From the NCBI GenBank assembly GCA_031282565.1, contig JAITDL010000084.1:1-25161 (forward strand): a DNA stretch of 25,161 nucleotides. The letters run 5' to 3'. The notes beneath the pieces are model-generated. The model had not been told where the DNA came from and ran no database searches. It was given only the letters and a program-made list of their open reading frames with translations. Shown piece by piece: positions 5,209 through 14,187 of the stretch. The stretch's first letter is position 1. Every line of letters begins with the position of its first letter. The position numbers were made by a program, and so were the translations under genes. This DNA is from Puniceicoccales bacterium (GTDB lineage Bacteria > Verrucomicrobiota > Verrucomicrobiia > Opitutales > JAIRLM01).

Positions 5209-8200
5209 ATGTCTGAACGCCAGAGCTTTGGTAAATTGAAGGAGGCAATTGATACGCCGAACTTCATCGAGATACAAACCGGCTCGTTTCGCGAGTTTTT
5301 GCAGGCCGATGTGGCTCCGGGAAAGCGCCGTAACGTTGGATTGCAGAGCGCGTTTTCAGATTCATTTCCCGTGGAGAGCTACGACGGCCGCTGTAAGCTG
5401 GAATTTCTTTCCTATCGCCTCGACGAACCGAAATTTTCGGAGATGTTTTGTCTGCGCGAGGGAACGACTTATGGCATAGGGCTCTACGTTAATTTGCGCC
5501 TCACCGAGGAAACAATCAGCCGCGAGGAGGAGGTTTTTTTCGGAGAGATACCGATGATGACGGAGCGCGGGTCATTCATCATCAACGGCGCCGAGCGGGT
5601 TGTTGTGAGCCAACTCCATCGCACGTCGGGAGTTAGCTTTGAGGCGGGCGAGCACGTTAGCAGCAAAAAATTGTACACGGCGCGCATAATTCCGGACCGC
5701 GGAACGTGGATCGAGATGCAGTTCGACCAGTACGACCTGATTTACGTGTACCTGGATCGCAGACGTCGCCGCCGCAAATTTCTTGCCACCACATTTTTGC
5801 GCGCGCTTGGCTACGGCAGCGACTTGGAGTTGTTGGGGTTGTTCTATGACATTCGCCGGGAACGAATTTCAAAACTCATTGAGGAGGAAGACATTTCGAA
5901 GTATTTGCTCGTTGATGACGTAGTGGATGCGCGCCAGGGAATTGTGCTGGCACGATCCTATGAGATGCTCACGCGCACGGCTTTACAGAATTTCATGAAG
6001 GCCGCCATAGGCGACATCACGGTCGTCGACATTTCTCCTGATAATGGCCTCCTAATACGTACGCTCAAACGGGATACGACGCGGAATGTCGACGAAGCGC
6101 TCTACGAGATATATATGCGCCTTCGCCCCGGAGAGCCGCCGACCATAGCGAATGCCCAGGCCTTGCTGCGCAGGCTGTTCCGCGACAACCGCCGCTACGA
6201 CCTTGGACGGGTTGGCCGCTACAAGTTGAACCAGAGGCTCGGTCTAAAGCGCGACCTCGAGGATCGCATCGTGTCGACGGAGGACATCGTTGCCTCGTTG
6301 AAGTTACTCTTCCAGATTAAGTTAGGTAAGCAGCCGCTGGATGACATCGACCACCTAGGGAACAGGCGCGTGCGTACGGTGGACGAGCTCTATACGAATC
6401 AGTGCAGGGCCGGACTATCTCGAATGGAACGACATACGCGCGAATGCATGAGTCTCTACGACCAGAGTGTCGATTCGATTACGCCGCAGAAACTCATCAA
6501 CCCAAAGCTTTTCCTGACGACGGTCCGCGACTTTTTTGCCAGAAGTCAGTTGTCGCAGCTCATGGACCAAATAAATCCGCTGTCAGAACTTGCGCACAAG
6601 AGGCGCATTTCGGCGCTGGGGCCGGGTGGGCTAAGTCGCGATCGCGCAGGGCTCGACGTGCGAGATGTCCACCAGTCTCACTACGCCCGCATTTGTCCAA
6701 TCGAATCGCCGGAAGGTCCTAACATTGGCCTAATTAACGCGCTAAGTTGCTACGCGAGGCTCAATGAATTCGGCTTCATAGAGGCTCCATATGTGTCCGT
6801 GAAAAAGGGTCGGACAACTGGAGAAGTCGTTTATCTCGACGCAGATGCGGAAATTGAATGCAAAATCGCCCAGGCCAATTCGGAGATTGATGGCGCCGGG
6901 AAGTTGAAGGGCCCCGTTACCGTTCGCCATCGCGACCAGATACTAGAGGTTGATCCCGTGGAGGTTACGCACATTGACGTGTCGTCGAAACAGCTGGTTT
7001 CGGCGACGACCAGCCTCATTCCATTTTTGGAGCACGATGACACTGGTAGGGCGTTGATGGGAGCTAACATGCAGCGGCAGGCGGTCCCATTGCTCAGTCC
7101 GGAAGCGCCGGTTGTCGGCACGGACATGGAGAGGAAGGTTGCGCACGATTCGAGGGCGATAGTGCAGGCACGGCGGGACGGCGTTGTTGCCTATGTTGAT
7201 GCGCGGCACATTGTTGTGACAAAAAATGGCAGCCTGCCAGATGATTTCGATTTGACCGTTTGGCCAAGCTCATCTGACGGCGTTGACGTTTATAGGCTGT
7301 ACAAGTTCTTGCGCACCAATGCCGGTACCGCATTCACCCAAAGGCCGAGGGTGTCGTTGGGCGAAAAAGTTACTAGGGATCAACTACTTGCCGATGGAGC
7401 GTCAACGGAAAATGGCGAGTTGGCGCTGGGGCGCAATGTACTCGTGGCGTTCATGCCCTGGAATGGGTACAATTTCGAAGACGCTATCTTACTCAACGAG
7501 AGGATGTTGAAAGATGACGTTTTCACTTCGCTTCACATCGAAGTCTTTGAGGCAGTGGCCCGTGACACTAAGCTCGGGCAGGAGGAGATAACGCGCGACA
7601 TACCAGGAGTTAGCGATGAAGCGCTCAGTAACCTAAACAGGGATGGAGTGATACGTGTCGGGTCGAAGGTGCGGCCAGGCGACATTCTCGTCGGGAAGAT
7701 AACGCCGAAGAGTGAAACGGATCTCGCTCCAGAGGAGAAACTTCTGCGTGCCATATTCGGAGAAAAAGCCGCCGACGTGAAGGATTCTTCGCTGCTTGCG
7801 CCGTCCGGATGCTACGGGATCGTCATGGACGTCATGACGTCGGGCAGCAACCAAAGGGAGCAGGAAAAGCTCTCCACCATAGAGATACGCAGGCAAATCA
7901 AAAAAGTGCAGGAGGATTTCCGCAAGCAGGTTGACGAGCTCCGCGAGGGCTTGACCGATGCGCTTTCTAACATCCTGTTGGGCGAGAAGATACCGCTTGA
8001 CATCAAAAATATTGAAACGGATGAAATTATCATCCCGGCGAATAGAAAAATAACAAAAACGCTTCTGCGCAAATTGGCTAGCGTTGCCGATAAGATACAT
8101 CTGGACGAGTCGCCGGTGAAGATCAAGATTGACGACATCATCGCGGCTTTTCAGCGGAAATTCGTTCAGGTTGAGAGCGAAAAATGTGCGCAAATGCGTC

Positions 8201-8979
8201 TGGCGGAGGCTGGTAATTATGATGAGGACGGCGTCATAAAGAGCGTGCGCGTGTACGTTGCCACCAAACGCAAAATTCAGGTTGGCGACAAAATGGCCGG
8301 CCGCCACGGCAACAAGGGGATAGTATCGCGCATTGTGGCAGAGGAAGATATGCCATTTTTGCCCGATGGCACACCGGTCGACATCGTGCTGAATCCGTTG
8401 GGCGTTTCCGCGCGCATGAACGTTGGCCAAGTGCTTGAGACGCAACTTGGATGGGCATGTCAGAAATTGGGCATAAAGATCGCAACTCCGGTGTTTGACG
8501 GTGCTTCGGAGATGGAGATTTTTGAAAAAATCAAGGAGGCCGGCCTGCCGACGTTTGGAAAAACATATCTCTATGATGGATGCAGCGGTGAGCGCTTTGA
8601 CCTAAAAGTTTGCGTCGGTTGCATGTACATGATGAAATTAAACCATCTCGTTGCCGACAAAATACATGCCCGCGCCGTTGGGCCGTACAGCCTCATAACT
8701 CAGCAGCCACTCGGCGGCAAGGCGCAGTACGGTGGGCAGCGCTTCGGAGAGATGGAAGTGTGGGCCATGCAGGCATATGGGGCCGCTTACTGCCTGCAGG
8801 AATTGCTGACGGTCAAGTCGGACGACGTGCAGGGCAGGACGGCGACCTACGAGGCCATAATTAAGGGTGACAGATCGTTGAATGCCGGTGTGCCGCAGTC
8901 GTTTAACGTTCTCGTGAAAGAATTGCAAGCGCTTGGCCTTGACGTTCGGCTACATAAAAAACAACAAAGCGATAACTAG
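5209..8979 (+). CDS. rpoB: DNA-directed RNA polymerase subunit beta
   Basis: The beta subunit forms one half of the polymerase active cleft. The product is 1256 residues, complete from the N-terminal protrusion (SFREFLQADV) to the C-terminal clamp segment (GGKAQYGGQRFGEMEVWA). Other landmarks are GERVVVSQLHRTSGV-like GAERVVVSQLHRTSGV, the fork loop IESPEGPNIGL and the catalytic-region KMAGRHGNKGI at residues 1028-1038. The rifampicin pocket (residues 445-470) reads RSQLSQLMDQINPLSELAHKR. It retains the Asp, His and Ser equivalent to E. coli 516, 526 and 531 but has Leu for Phe514 and Ile for Asn518. A weak GGA ribosome binding site lies nine bases before the ATG. rpoC follows after 20 bases. 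Confidence 0.99.
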   Translation: MSERQSFGKLKEAIDTPNFIEIQTGSFREFLQADVAPGKRRNVGLQSAFSDSFPVESYDGRCKLEFLSYRLDEPKFSEMFCLREGTTYGIGLYVNLRLTEETISREEEVFFGEIPMMTERGSFIINGAERVVVSQLHRTSGVSFEAGEHVSSKKLYTARIIPDRGTWIEMQFDQYDLIYVYLDRRRRRRKFLATTFLRALGYGSDLELLGLFYDIRRERISKLIEEEDISKYLLVDDVVDARQGIVLARSYEMLTRTALQNFMKAAIGDITVVDISPDNGLLIRTLKRDTTRNVDEALYEIYMRLRPGEPPTIANAQALLRRLFRDNRRYDLGRVGRYKLNQRLGLKRDLEDRIVSTEDIVASLKLLFQIKLGKQPLDDIDHLGNRRVRTVDELYTNQCRAGLSRMERHTRECMSLYDQSVDSITPQKLINPKLFLTTVRDFFARSQLSQLMDQINPLSELAHKRRISALGPGGLSRDRAGLDVRDVHQSHYARICPIESPEGPNIGLINALSCYARLNEFGFIEAPYVSVKKGRTTGEVVYLDADAEIECKIAQANSEIDGAGKLKGPVTVRHRDQILEVDPVEVTHIDVSSKQLVSATTSLIPFLEHDDTGRALMGANMQRQAVPLLSPEAPVVGTDMERKVAHDSRAIVQARRDGVVAYVDARHIVVTKNGSLPDDFDLTVWPSSSDGVDVYRLYKFLRTNAGTAFTQRPRVSLGEKVTRDQLLADGASTENGELALGRNVLVAFMPWNGYNFEDAILLNERMLKDDVFTSLHIEVFEAVARDTKLGQEEITRDIPGVSDEALSNLNRDGVIRVGSKVRPGDILVGKITPKSETDLAPEEKLLRAIFGEKAADVKDSSLLAPSGCYGIVMDVMTSGSNQREQEKLSTIEIRRQIKKVQEDFRKQVDELREGLTDALSNILLGEKIPLDIKNIETDEIIIPANRKITKTLLRKLASVADKIHLDESPVKIKIDDIIAAFQRKFVQVESEKCAQMRLAEAGNYDEDGVIKSVRVYVATKRKIQVGDKMAGRHGNKGIVSRIVAEEDMPFLPDGTPVDIVLNPLGVSARMNVGQVLETQLGWACQKLGIKIATPVFDGASEMEIFEKIKEAGLPTFGKTYLYDGCSGERFDLKVCVGCMYMMKLNHLVADKIHARAVGPYSLITQQPLGGKAQYGGQRFGEMEVWAMQAYGAAYCLQELLTVKSDDVQGRTATYEAIIKGDRSLNAGVPQSFNVLVKELQALGLDVRLHKKQQSDN

Positions 8980-8999
8980 ATGGCAGACTGGGAGTTATA

Positions 9000-11900
9000 A
9001 TGAACGAAAAGGAAGCAAAAGAAATTCTCGGGCTTGGTAACGACGGCGCATTTGACAGCGTCAGCCTTTCCATCGCGTCGCCTGACACAATCCGATCCTG
9101 GTCTCGCGGAGAGATTAAGAATCCTGAAACGATCAATTACCGCACGTTTCGTCCGGAATTTGGCGGGCTATTTTGCCAGCGCATTTTCGGTCCCGTGCGC
9201 GACTACGAATGCGCATGCGGTAAATACAAGAGGCTGAAGTACAAAGATGTGTTGTGCGAACGCTGCGGCGTTGAGGTAATACAGTCTAAGGTGCGGCGTG
9301 AGCGCATGGGCCACATTGAACTCGCTGTGCCCGTGGCACATATCTGGTTTTTTAAAAATCTTCCGAGTCGCCTGGCGATGCTCCTGGACATGAGCATACG
9401 TGATCTCGAGCGCGTCATATACTACGAGGGCTATGTGGTTGTGGACCCGGGATCTACATCGCTTGAGAAAAAGCAATTGCTGTCGGAGTCGGAGTACGAA
9501 AGGGCGAGAGAAGAGTTTGGGGACGACGCGTTTGTCGCAAAAATGGGGGCCGGAGCGCTGCGGGAAATTTTGGCGGCCATGGACCTGATTGCCTGCATCG
9601 AAGAGCTCGAAAATGGAATGCGGATCACTCGTTCCAAGCAGGTTAAGAAAAAATTGGCGCGGCGTCTAAAATTGGTTACGTCAATGATGCGCAGTGGGAT
9701 GGCTCCGGAATGGATGATTCTCGAAAATTTGGCCGTGATTCCGCCGGATCTCAGGCCGCTTGTGCCACTCGATGGCGGGAGGTTCGCAACCAGTGACTTA
9801 AATGATCTATACCGCCGCGTTATAAATCGTAACAATCGACTTAAGAGCCTGATGCAGCTAAAGACGCCTGACGTCATCATACACAACGAGATGCGCATGC
9901 TGCAGGAGGCCGTCGATGCGCTATTTGACAACAGCCGCCTGTCGAGGCCGGTCCAGGGAACGGGCAATAGGCCGCTTAAGTCGTTGAGTGACATGTTGAA
10001 AGGAAAGCAGGGACGTTTTCGCCAGAACCTTCTCGGCAAGCGTGTTGACTATAGTGGTCGTTCCGTGATAGTTATAGGCCCAGATCTGAAATTGCATCAG
10101 TGTGGCCTGCCTAAAAAAATTGCGCTGGTCCTTTTTGAGCCGTTTATCATACGGCGGCTGAAGGAGTTGGGATTTGTGCACACGGTGTGGAGTGCGCGAA
10201 AGTTGATCGAAAAACAGGCTCCTGAGATTTGGGATATACTCGAGGATGTCATGCGCGGCCATCCGGTGCTGCTAAATCGCGCGCCGACACTCCACCGCCT
10301 ATCAATACAAGCATTTGAGCCCGTGTTGATTGAGGGTGAAGCGATACGGCTACATCCGCTCGTTTGTACGGCGTTTAATGCGGATTTTGACGGAGACCAG
10401 ATGGCTGTGCACGTGCCGCTTTCCATCGAGGCGGTAATGGAGTGTAAGCTGCTGATGATGTCCACGTTAAACATCTTCTCTCCATCGAGCGGAAAGCCAA
10501 TTATGACGCCGTCCCAGGACATTGTGCTTGGCTGCTATTATCTAACCGTTGACCCGCCGACAGATGCGCCAAGCGACGAACGCATTCCGCTCATGGAGGA
10601 CATGGAGGAAGTGCTGCTGGCATACGGCGAAAAGAAACTTAACAAGCACAGCTGGATAAACTTACGCAATCCAGACTACCGGCTCGCGACGCGCTACGGC
10701 GATTCGCATAGCCGCATATTACGCACGACGGTTGGCCGCGTGATATTTAATTCAATCTTCCCGGAGCAAATGGGCTTCGTAAATTTCCCCGTCGCAAAGA
10801 CTAAGCTCGGCGAGCTCATCATGTCGGCCTACAAAACCATTGATCGTAGCGCGCTAGTTGGTCTACTGGACAGGCTTAAGGATCTCGGCTTCAAAATGGC
10901 CATGGAATCCGGAGCGTCGATCGGCATAGAGGATATGATTGTGCCGAAGAACAAGTTGCGCATCGTCGAGGCGGCGCAAAAGCGCGTTGCCGACGTAAAT
11001 CGCCAATTTGCCAGGGGTGTTATAACTGACGGCGAGAGGCACAACAAGGTGGTCGACATATGGACGAGCGCCACAGATGAGGTTGCCGGCGAGGTATTTT
11101 CGCTGCTGAAAAGCAATGCCGGTAAAGGCGAAATCAATCCTGTCTATCTGATGATGGATTCTGGTGCGCGTGGTAATCGCCAGCAGGTCAGGCAGTTATG
11201 CGGCATGCGAGGCCTAATGGCGCGGCCCTCTGGGGAGATCATTGAGCGGCCAGTAACTGCCTCGCTGCGTGAGGGACTGTCGGTTTTAGATTATTTTACG
11301 TCCACGCACGGCGCACGCAAAGGTCTTGCAGATGTGGCACTTAAGACCGCTGACGCCGGCTACATGACGAGAAAGCTTTGCGATGTCGCCATGGATTGCG
11401 TAATTACCCGCGCCGACGATGGAAACAGAAATGGAGTTTGGAAACAGGCTCTCATGGAGGGAGATCAGGAAATTATGTCCCTCGAAGATCGCATCAGTGG
11501 CCGTTGCAGCAGCGACGACGTTTTTAACCCGGTGGACCAAAAAGAGTTGCTCGTTGGCAGTGGGAAGTTGATCACGGCAGACGTCGCAAGACGAATTCAG
11601 GATCTTGGGATTGAGCGAGTTAAGATACTTTCGCCGCTAACTCATTTGGGGAGAGGCGGGATCCCGGCAAATGCATACGGCATAGATCTTTCAACGAACC
11701 GCATGGCGGAACCTGGCATGGCCGTCGGGATTATAGCTGCGCAGTCAATCGGAGAGCCAGGTACGCAGCTGACACTGAAGAACTTCCACACTGGAGGCGT
11801 TGCAAATCAGATGTTGAAACAGCCGCAGCACAGAGCTCACACGGCCGGTAGGATTCGGTGGGACGGCATACGTCATGTGCAAACTGCTGATGGAGCGATA

Positions 11901-13166
11901 ATTGCGCTCAACAAGACCGGATCCATTGTGCTGCTCGACGCTGCCGGGAAGGAGATAGAATCGTTCAAGGTTGTTGTTGGCTCCGTGCTATTTGCCATGG
12001 ATGGCGAAGCGGTCAGGGCTGACCAGGTTTTAGCCGCCTGGGATCCACACCACGTGCCGATTTTGTTCGAAAAGGCTGGCCGCGTGGAATTTCGCGATAT
12101 GATTCCGGGGGTGACGATTAAGCACGATTCCGACGGCGGCGAAAGCGGGACAATCGTTGTCATTGAGCACAAGGACGATCTGAATCCGCGGGTGGATGTG
12201 TGCGACCTTGGCACGGAGGTTGTTCTGGCGTCGTACTCGATTCCAACTGGCGCGCAAGTTGCTGTGCGTGATGGAGATATAGTTGAGGCTGGGGCACTGC
12301 TTGCCAAGATTGCGCGGTCGGTTGCGAAAACTCAGGACATTACGGGAGGGCTGCCGCGCGTTGCCGAATTGTTCGAAGTCCGTCGCCCGAAGGAAGTTGG
12401 CGAGATGGCCAAAATTAATGGCGTGGTTTCATTTGGCGGGATTTTGCGCAACAAGCGGCGCGTGATTGTGACGGACCCGGATAGCGGACGGAAGGAGGAG
12501 CACCTGGTCCCGGCTGCGAAGCAAATCTCTGTGCAGGAAGGAGATTTTGTAACGAGGGGTCAGCTGCTGTCGGATGGTGCCATTGATCCCCATGAAATGT
12601 TGGACATTCTCGGCGTCCATGCCACGTTCGAATATCTGCTTTGCGAAATTCAGAAAGTCTATCGCACGCAGGGAATTGCGATCAATGACAAGCACATAGA
12701 AATCATACTTGCCCGCATGCTGCGGAGGGTGCGCATCGTTTCCCCTGGGGATACGGATTTTCTATGGGGTGACCAGCTCGATGGCTATGATCTGCAGGCG
12801 ATTAGCAAAAAAATTATGGATGCCGGTGGCCAGCCGGCCGAGGCTGAGCCGGTTCTGCTTGGAATCACAAAAGCTTCGCTGGAAACGAATAGCTTCATAT
12901 CTGCCGCCTCGTTCCAGGAGACAACGCGGGTGTTGACCGATGCGGCGTCGCTTGGGCTGGACGATCAGCTGCGCGGTTTTAAGGAAAATGTCATCATGGG
13001 GCACCCAATTCCGGCGGGGACAGGACTGCCGCTCTATAGACGTATCGTCCCGTGGAAGAACATAGTAGATGAGGAGGAATATTTTTTGTCGCCGCGACTG
13101 CGCCACAGCGAAGAAGATTTAATTTTTGAGGAATGGGAAGAGTCCGAGGAAATTGTTGAAATTTAG
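9000..13166 (+). CDS. rpoC: DNA-directed RNA polymerase subunit beta'
   Basis: This is the catalytic large subunit, 1388 residues. The N-terminal zinc-binding domain is intact (Cys71, Cys73, Cys86, Cys89 in CACG...CERCG). The active site NADFDGD holds Asp462, Asp464 and Asp466, and the bridge/trigger region has IIAAQSIGEPGTQLTLKNFHTGG at about 911-933. About 180 residues (roughly 934-1112) interrupt the trigger loop before GGLPRVAELFE, consistent with an SI3-type insertion. The second zinc site is missing: the positions equivalent to E. coli Cys814, 888, 895 and 898 are Asp807, His882, Pro889 and Ala892. The start is supported by GGGAG five bases upstream of the ATG. Confidence 0.99.
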   Translation: MNEKEAKEILGLGNDGAFDSVSLSIASPDTIRSWSRGEIKNPETINYRTFRPEFGGLFCQRIFGPVRDYECACGKYKRLKYKDVLCERCGVEVIQSKVRRERMGHIELAVPVAHIWFFKNLPSRLAMLLDMSIRDLERVIYYEGYVVVDPGSTSLEKKQLLSESEYERAREEFGDDAFVAKMGAGALREILAAMDLIACIEELENGMRITRSKQVKKKLARRLKLVTSMMRSGMAPEWMILENLAVIPPDLRPLVPLDGGRFATSDLNDLYRRVINRNNRLKSLMQLKTPDVIIHNEMRMLQEAVDALFDNSRLSRPVQGTGNRPLKSLSDMLKGKQGRFRQNLLGKRVDYSGRSVIVIGPDLKLHQCGLPKKIALVLFEPFIIRRLKELGFVHTVWSARKLIEKQAPEIWDILEDVMRGHPVLLNRAPTLHRLSIQAFEPVLIEGEAIRLHPLVCTAFNADFDGDQMAVHVPLSIEAVMECKLLMMSTLNIFSPSSGKPIMTPSQDIVLGCYYLTVDPPTDAPSDERIPLMEDMEEVLLAYGEKKLNKHSWINLRNPDYRLATRYGDSHSRILRTTVGRVIFNSIFPEQMGFVNFPVAKTKLGELIMSAYKTIDRSALVGLLDRLKDLGFKMAMESGASIGIEDMIVPKNKLRIVEAAQKRVADVNRQFARGVITDGERHNKVVDIWTSATDEVAGEVFSLLKSNAGKGEINPVYLMMDSGARGNRQQVRQLCGMRGLMARPSGEIIERPVTASLREGLSVLDYFTSTHGARKGLADVALKTADAGYMTRKLCDVAMDCVITRADDGNRNGVWKQALMEGDQEIMSLEDRISGRCSSDDVFNPVDQKELLVGSGKLITADVARRIQDLGIERVKILSPLTHLGRGGIPANAYGIDLSTNRMAEPGMAVGIIAAQSIGEPGTQLTLKNFHTGGVANQMLKQPQHRAHTAGRIRWDGIRHVQTADGAIIALNKTGSIVLLDAAGKEIESFKVVVGSVLFAMDGEAVRADQVLAAWDPHHVPILFEKAGRVEFRDMIPGVTIKHDSDGGESGTIVVIEHKDDLNPRVDVCDLGTEVVLASYSIPTGAQVAVRDGDIVEAGALLAKIARSVAKTQDITGGLPRVAELFEVRRPKEVGEMAKINGVVSFGGILRNKRRVIVTDPDSGRKEEHLVPAAKQISVQEGDFVTRGQLLSDGAIDPHEMLDILGVHATFEYLLCEIQKVYRTQGIAINDKHIEIILARMLRRVRIVSPGDTDFLWGDQLDGYDLQAISKKIMDAGGQPAEAEPVLLGITKASLETNSFISAASFQETTRVLTDAASLGLDDQLRGFKENVIMGHPIPAGTGLPLYRRIVPWKNIVDEEEYFLSPRLRHSEEDLIFEEWEESEEIVEI

Positions 13167-13223
13167 GTGAAGTTTTATGAAAGAAAATTGTTGCAATGCG
13201 CTGTTGAGGTCTTTTCTAGTGTG

Positions 13224-13252
13224 TTGTCGAGCGATGCGGCGGTGTCTATGGT
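13224..13252 (+). promoter_or_regulatory. Candidate sigma-70-type promoter for the rpsL (str) block
   Basis: TTGTCG (13224-13229) and TATGGT (13247-13252) are separated by exactly 17 bases and each matches 4 of 6 consensus positions. They lie in the 127-base rpoC-rpsL gap, about 40 bases before the rpsL ATG. This is one of the largest spacers in the superoperon and a natural place for a secondary promoter. No terminator is seen after rpoC, so this would add to read-through. Confidence 0.4.
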
Positions 13253-13293
13253 AGGGTTTGGGTTGTTTGGAATATTGTAGTACAGGTTAAGAT

Positions 13294-13668
13294 ATGCCAA
13301 CGATTAATCAGCTAATACGAAATCCGCGCCGTGCTGCACGTGCGAAGTCAAAATCGCCGGCTTTGGCGGAAAATCCTTTCCGTCGAGGTGTCTGTGTGCA
13401 AGTTACGACGCGAACTCCAAAGAAACCGAATTCTGCCATTAGAAAAGTTGCCAAGGTGAGGTTGACGACTGGCAGTGAGGTAATTGCCTATATTCCTGAT
13501 GAAGGCCATTCGCTGCAAGAACACAGCATTGTTCTTGTGCGCGGCGGTCGCGTGAAGGATCTGCCAGGCGTTCGCTACCACATCGTCCGCGGTGCGCTCG
13601 ACTGCAACGGCGTTGAAAAGAGGCGGCGGAGTAGGTCAAAGTATGGCGTAAAACGTCCCAAGAAATAG
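13294..13668 (+). CDS. rpsL: 30S ribosomal protein S12
   Basis: S12 shapes the decoding centre and controls accuracy. The 124-residue product has the N-terminal PTINQLIRNPR, the decoding loop TPKKPNSAIRK (Lys43, Lys44) and the second loop GGRVKDLPGVRYH (Lys88, Asp89, Pro91). The end is RSKYGVKRPKK. All lysines whose mutation classically gives streptomycin resistance are wild type. Asp89 is the residue that RimO can methylthiolate in some bacteria. The ribosome binding site AGGTTAAG is weak to moderate. rpsG follows after 17 bases. Confidence 0.99.
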   Translation: MPTINQLIRNPRRAARAKSKSPALAENPFRRGVCVQVTTRTPKKPNSAIRKVAKVRLTTGSEVIAYIPDEGHSLQEHSIVLVRGGRVKDLPGVRYHIVRGALDCNGVEKRRRSRSKYGVKRPKK

Positions 13669-13685
13669 GGCGAGAGGGAGTTATA

Positions 13686-14159
13686 ATGTCACGTCGTCAC
13701 AAAGCACAGAGGAGACCAATTGCGCCGGACTCGCGTTTCATGAGCGAGCTCGTTGGCCAGTTGGTCAACATGGTAACGCGTTGCGGTAAAAAATCTTTGG
13801 CCCGTCGCGTTGTCTACAGCGCCATAGAAAAAGCCAGTGAGAAACTCGGGAAAGGTGATCCCGTCGAGATACTTCTCACGGCGTCGGAAAACGTCCGGCC
13901 GAAACTGGAAGTTAAGAGCAGGCGCGTTGGCGGCGCCACCTATCAGGTCCCGGTTGAAGTGTCCTATGAACGGCAGCAGGCACTTGCGTTCCGGTGGATG
14001 ATTTCTTTCGCGAGGAGCAGAAAGGGTACGCCGATGGACGAAGCCCTTGCGACGGAAATAGTTGAAGCATACGGCAATGTGGGCTCCGCCGTGAAAAAAC
14101 GCGAAGACGTGCACAAGATGGCGCAGGCGAACAGAGCCTTTGCCCATTTTAATTGGTGA
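13686..14159 (+). CDS. rpsG: 30S ribosomal protein S7
   Basis: S7 nucleates assembly of the 30S head and lies at the E site. The product is 157 residues, the usual bacterial length. It carries SRRHKAQRRPIAPDSRF at the start and a central VGGATYQVPVEV (about residues 80-91), the beta-hairpin region. The C-terminal part ends KKREDVHKMAQANRAFAHFNW, which ends in the Ala-Phe-Ala-His-Phe-Asn/Trp pattern typical of S7. GGGAG lies five bases upstream of the ATG. The stop is followed by fusA after 28 bases. Confidence 0.99.
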   Translation: MSRRHKAQRRPIAPDSRFMSELVGQLVNMVTRCGKKSLARRVVYSAIEKASEKLGKGDPVEILLTASENVRPKLEVKSRRVGGATYQVPVEVSYERQQALAFRWMISFARSRKGTPMDEALATEIVEAYGNVGSAVKKREDVHKMAQANRAFAHFNW

Positions 14160-14187
14160 TGCGCAGCAACTTGAAGGGAAGCAGTCG

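Noticed and set aside
7633..8445. Long antisense frame (270 codons) inside rpoB, and similar antisense frames in tuf, rpoC, fusA and nusG
   Set aside because: They mirror the codon pattern of highly conserved genes on the + strand, contain no recognisable domain and have no ribosome binding site.
8990..9003. GGGAGTTATAATG before rpoC and again before rpsG (13676-13688), containing a perfect TATAAT
   Set aside because: TATAAT overlaps the start codon and there is no paired -35 in either place. It is best read as a Shine-Dalgarno plus AT-rich spacer.
13294..13668. Streptomycin-resistance type changes in S12
   Set aside because: Lys43, Lys44, Lys88 and Pro91 are all wild type.
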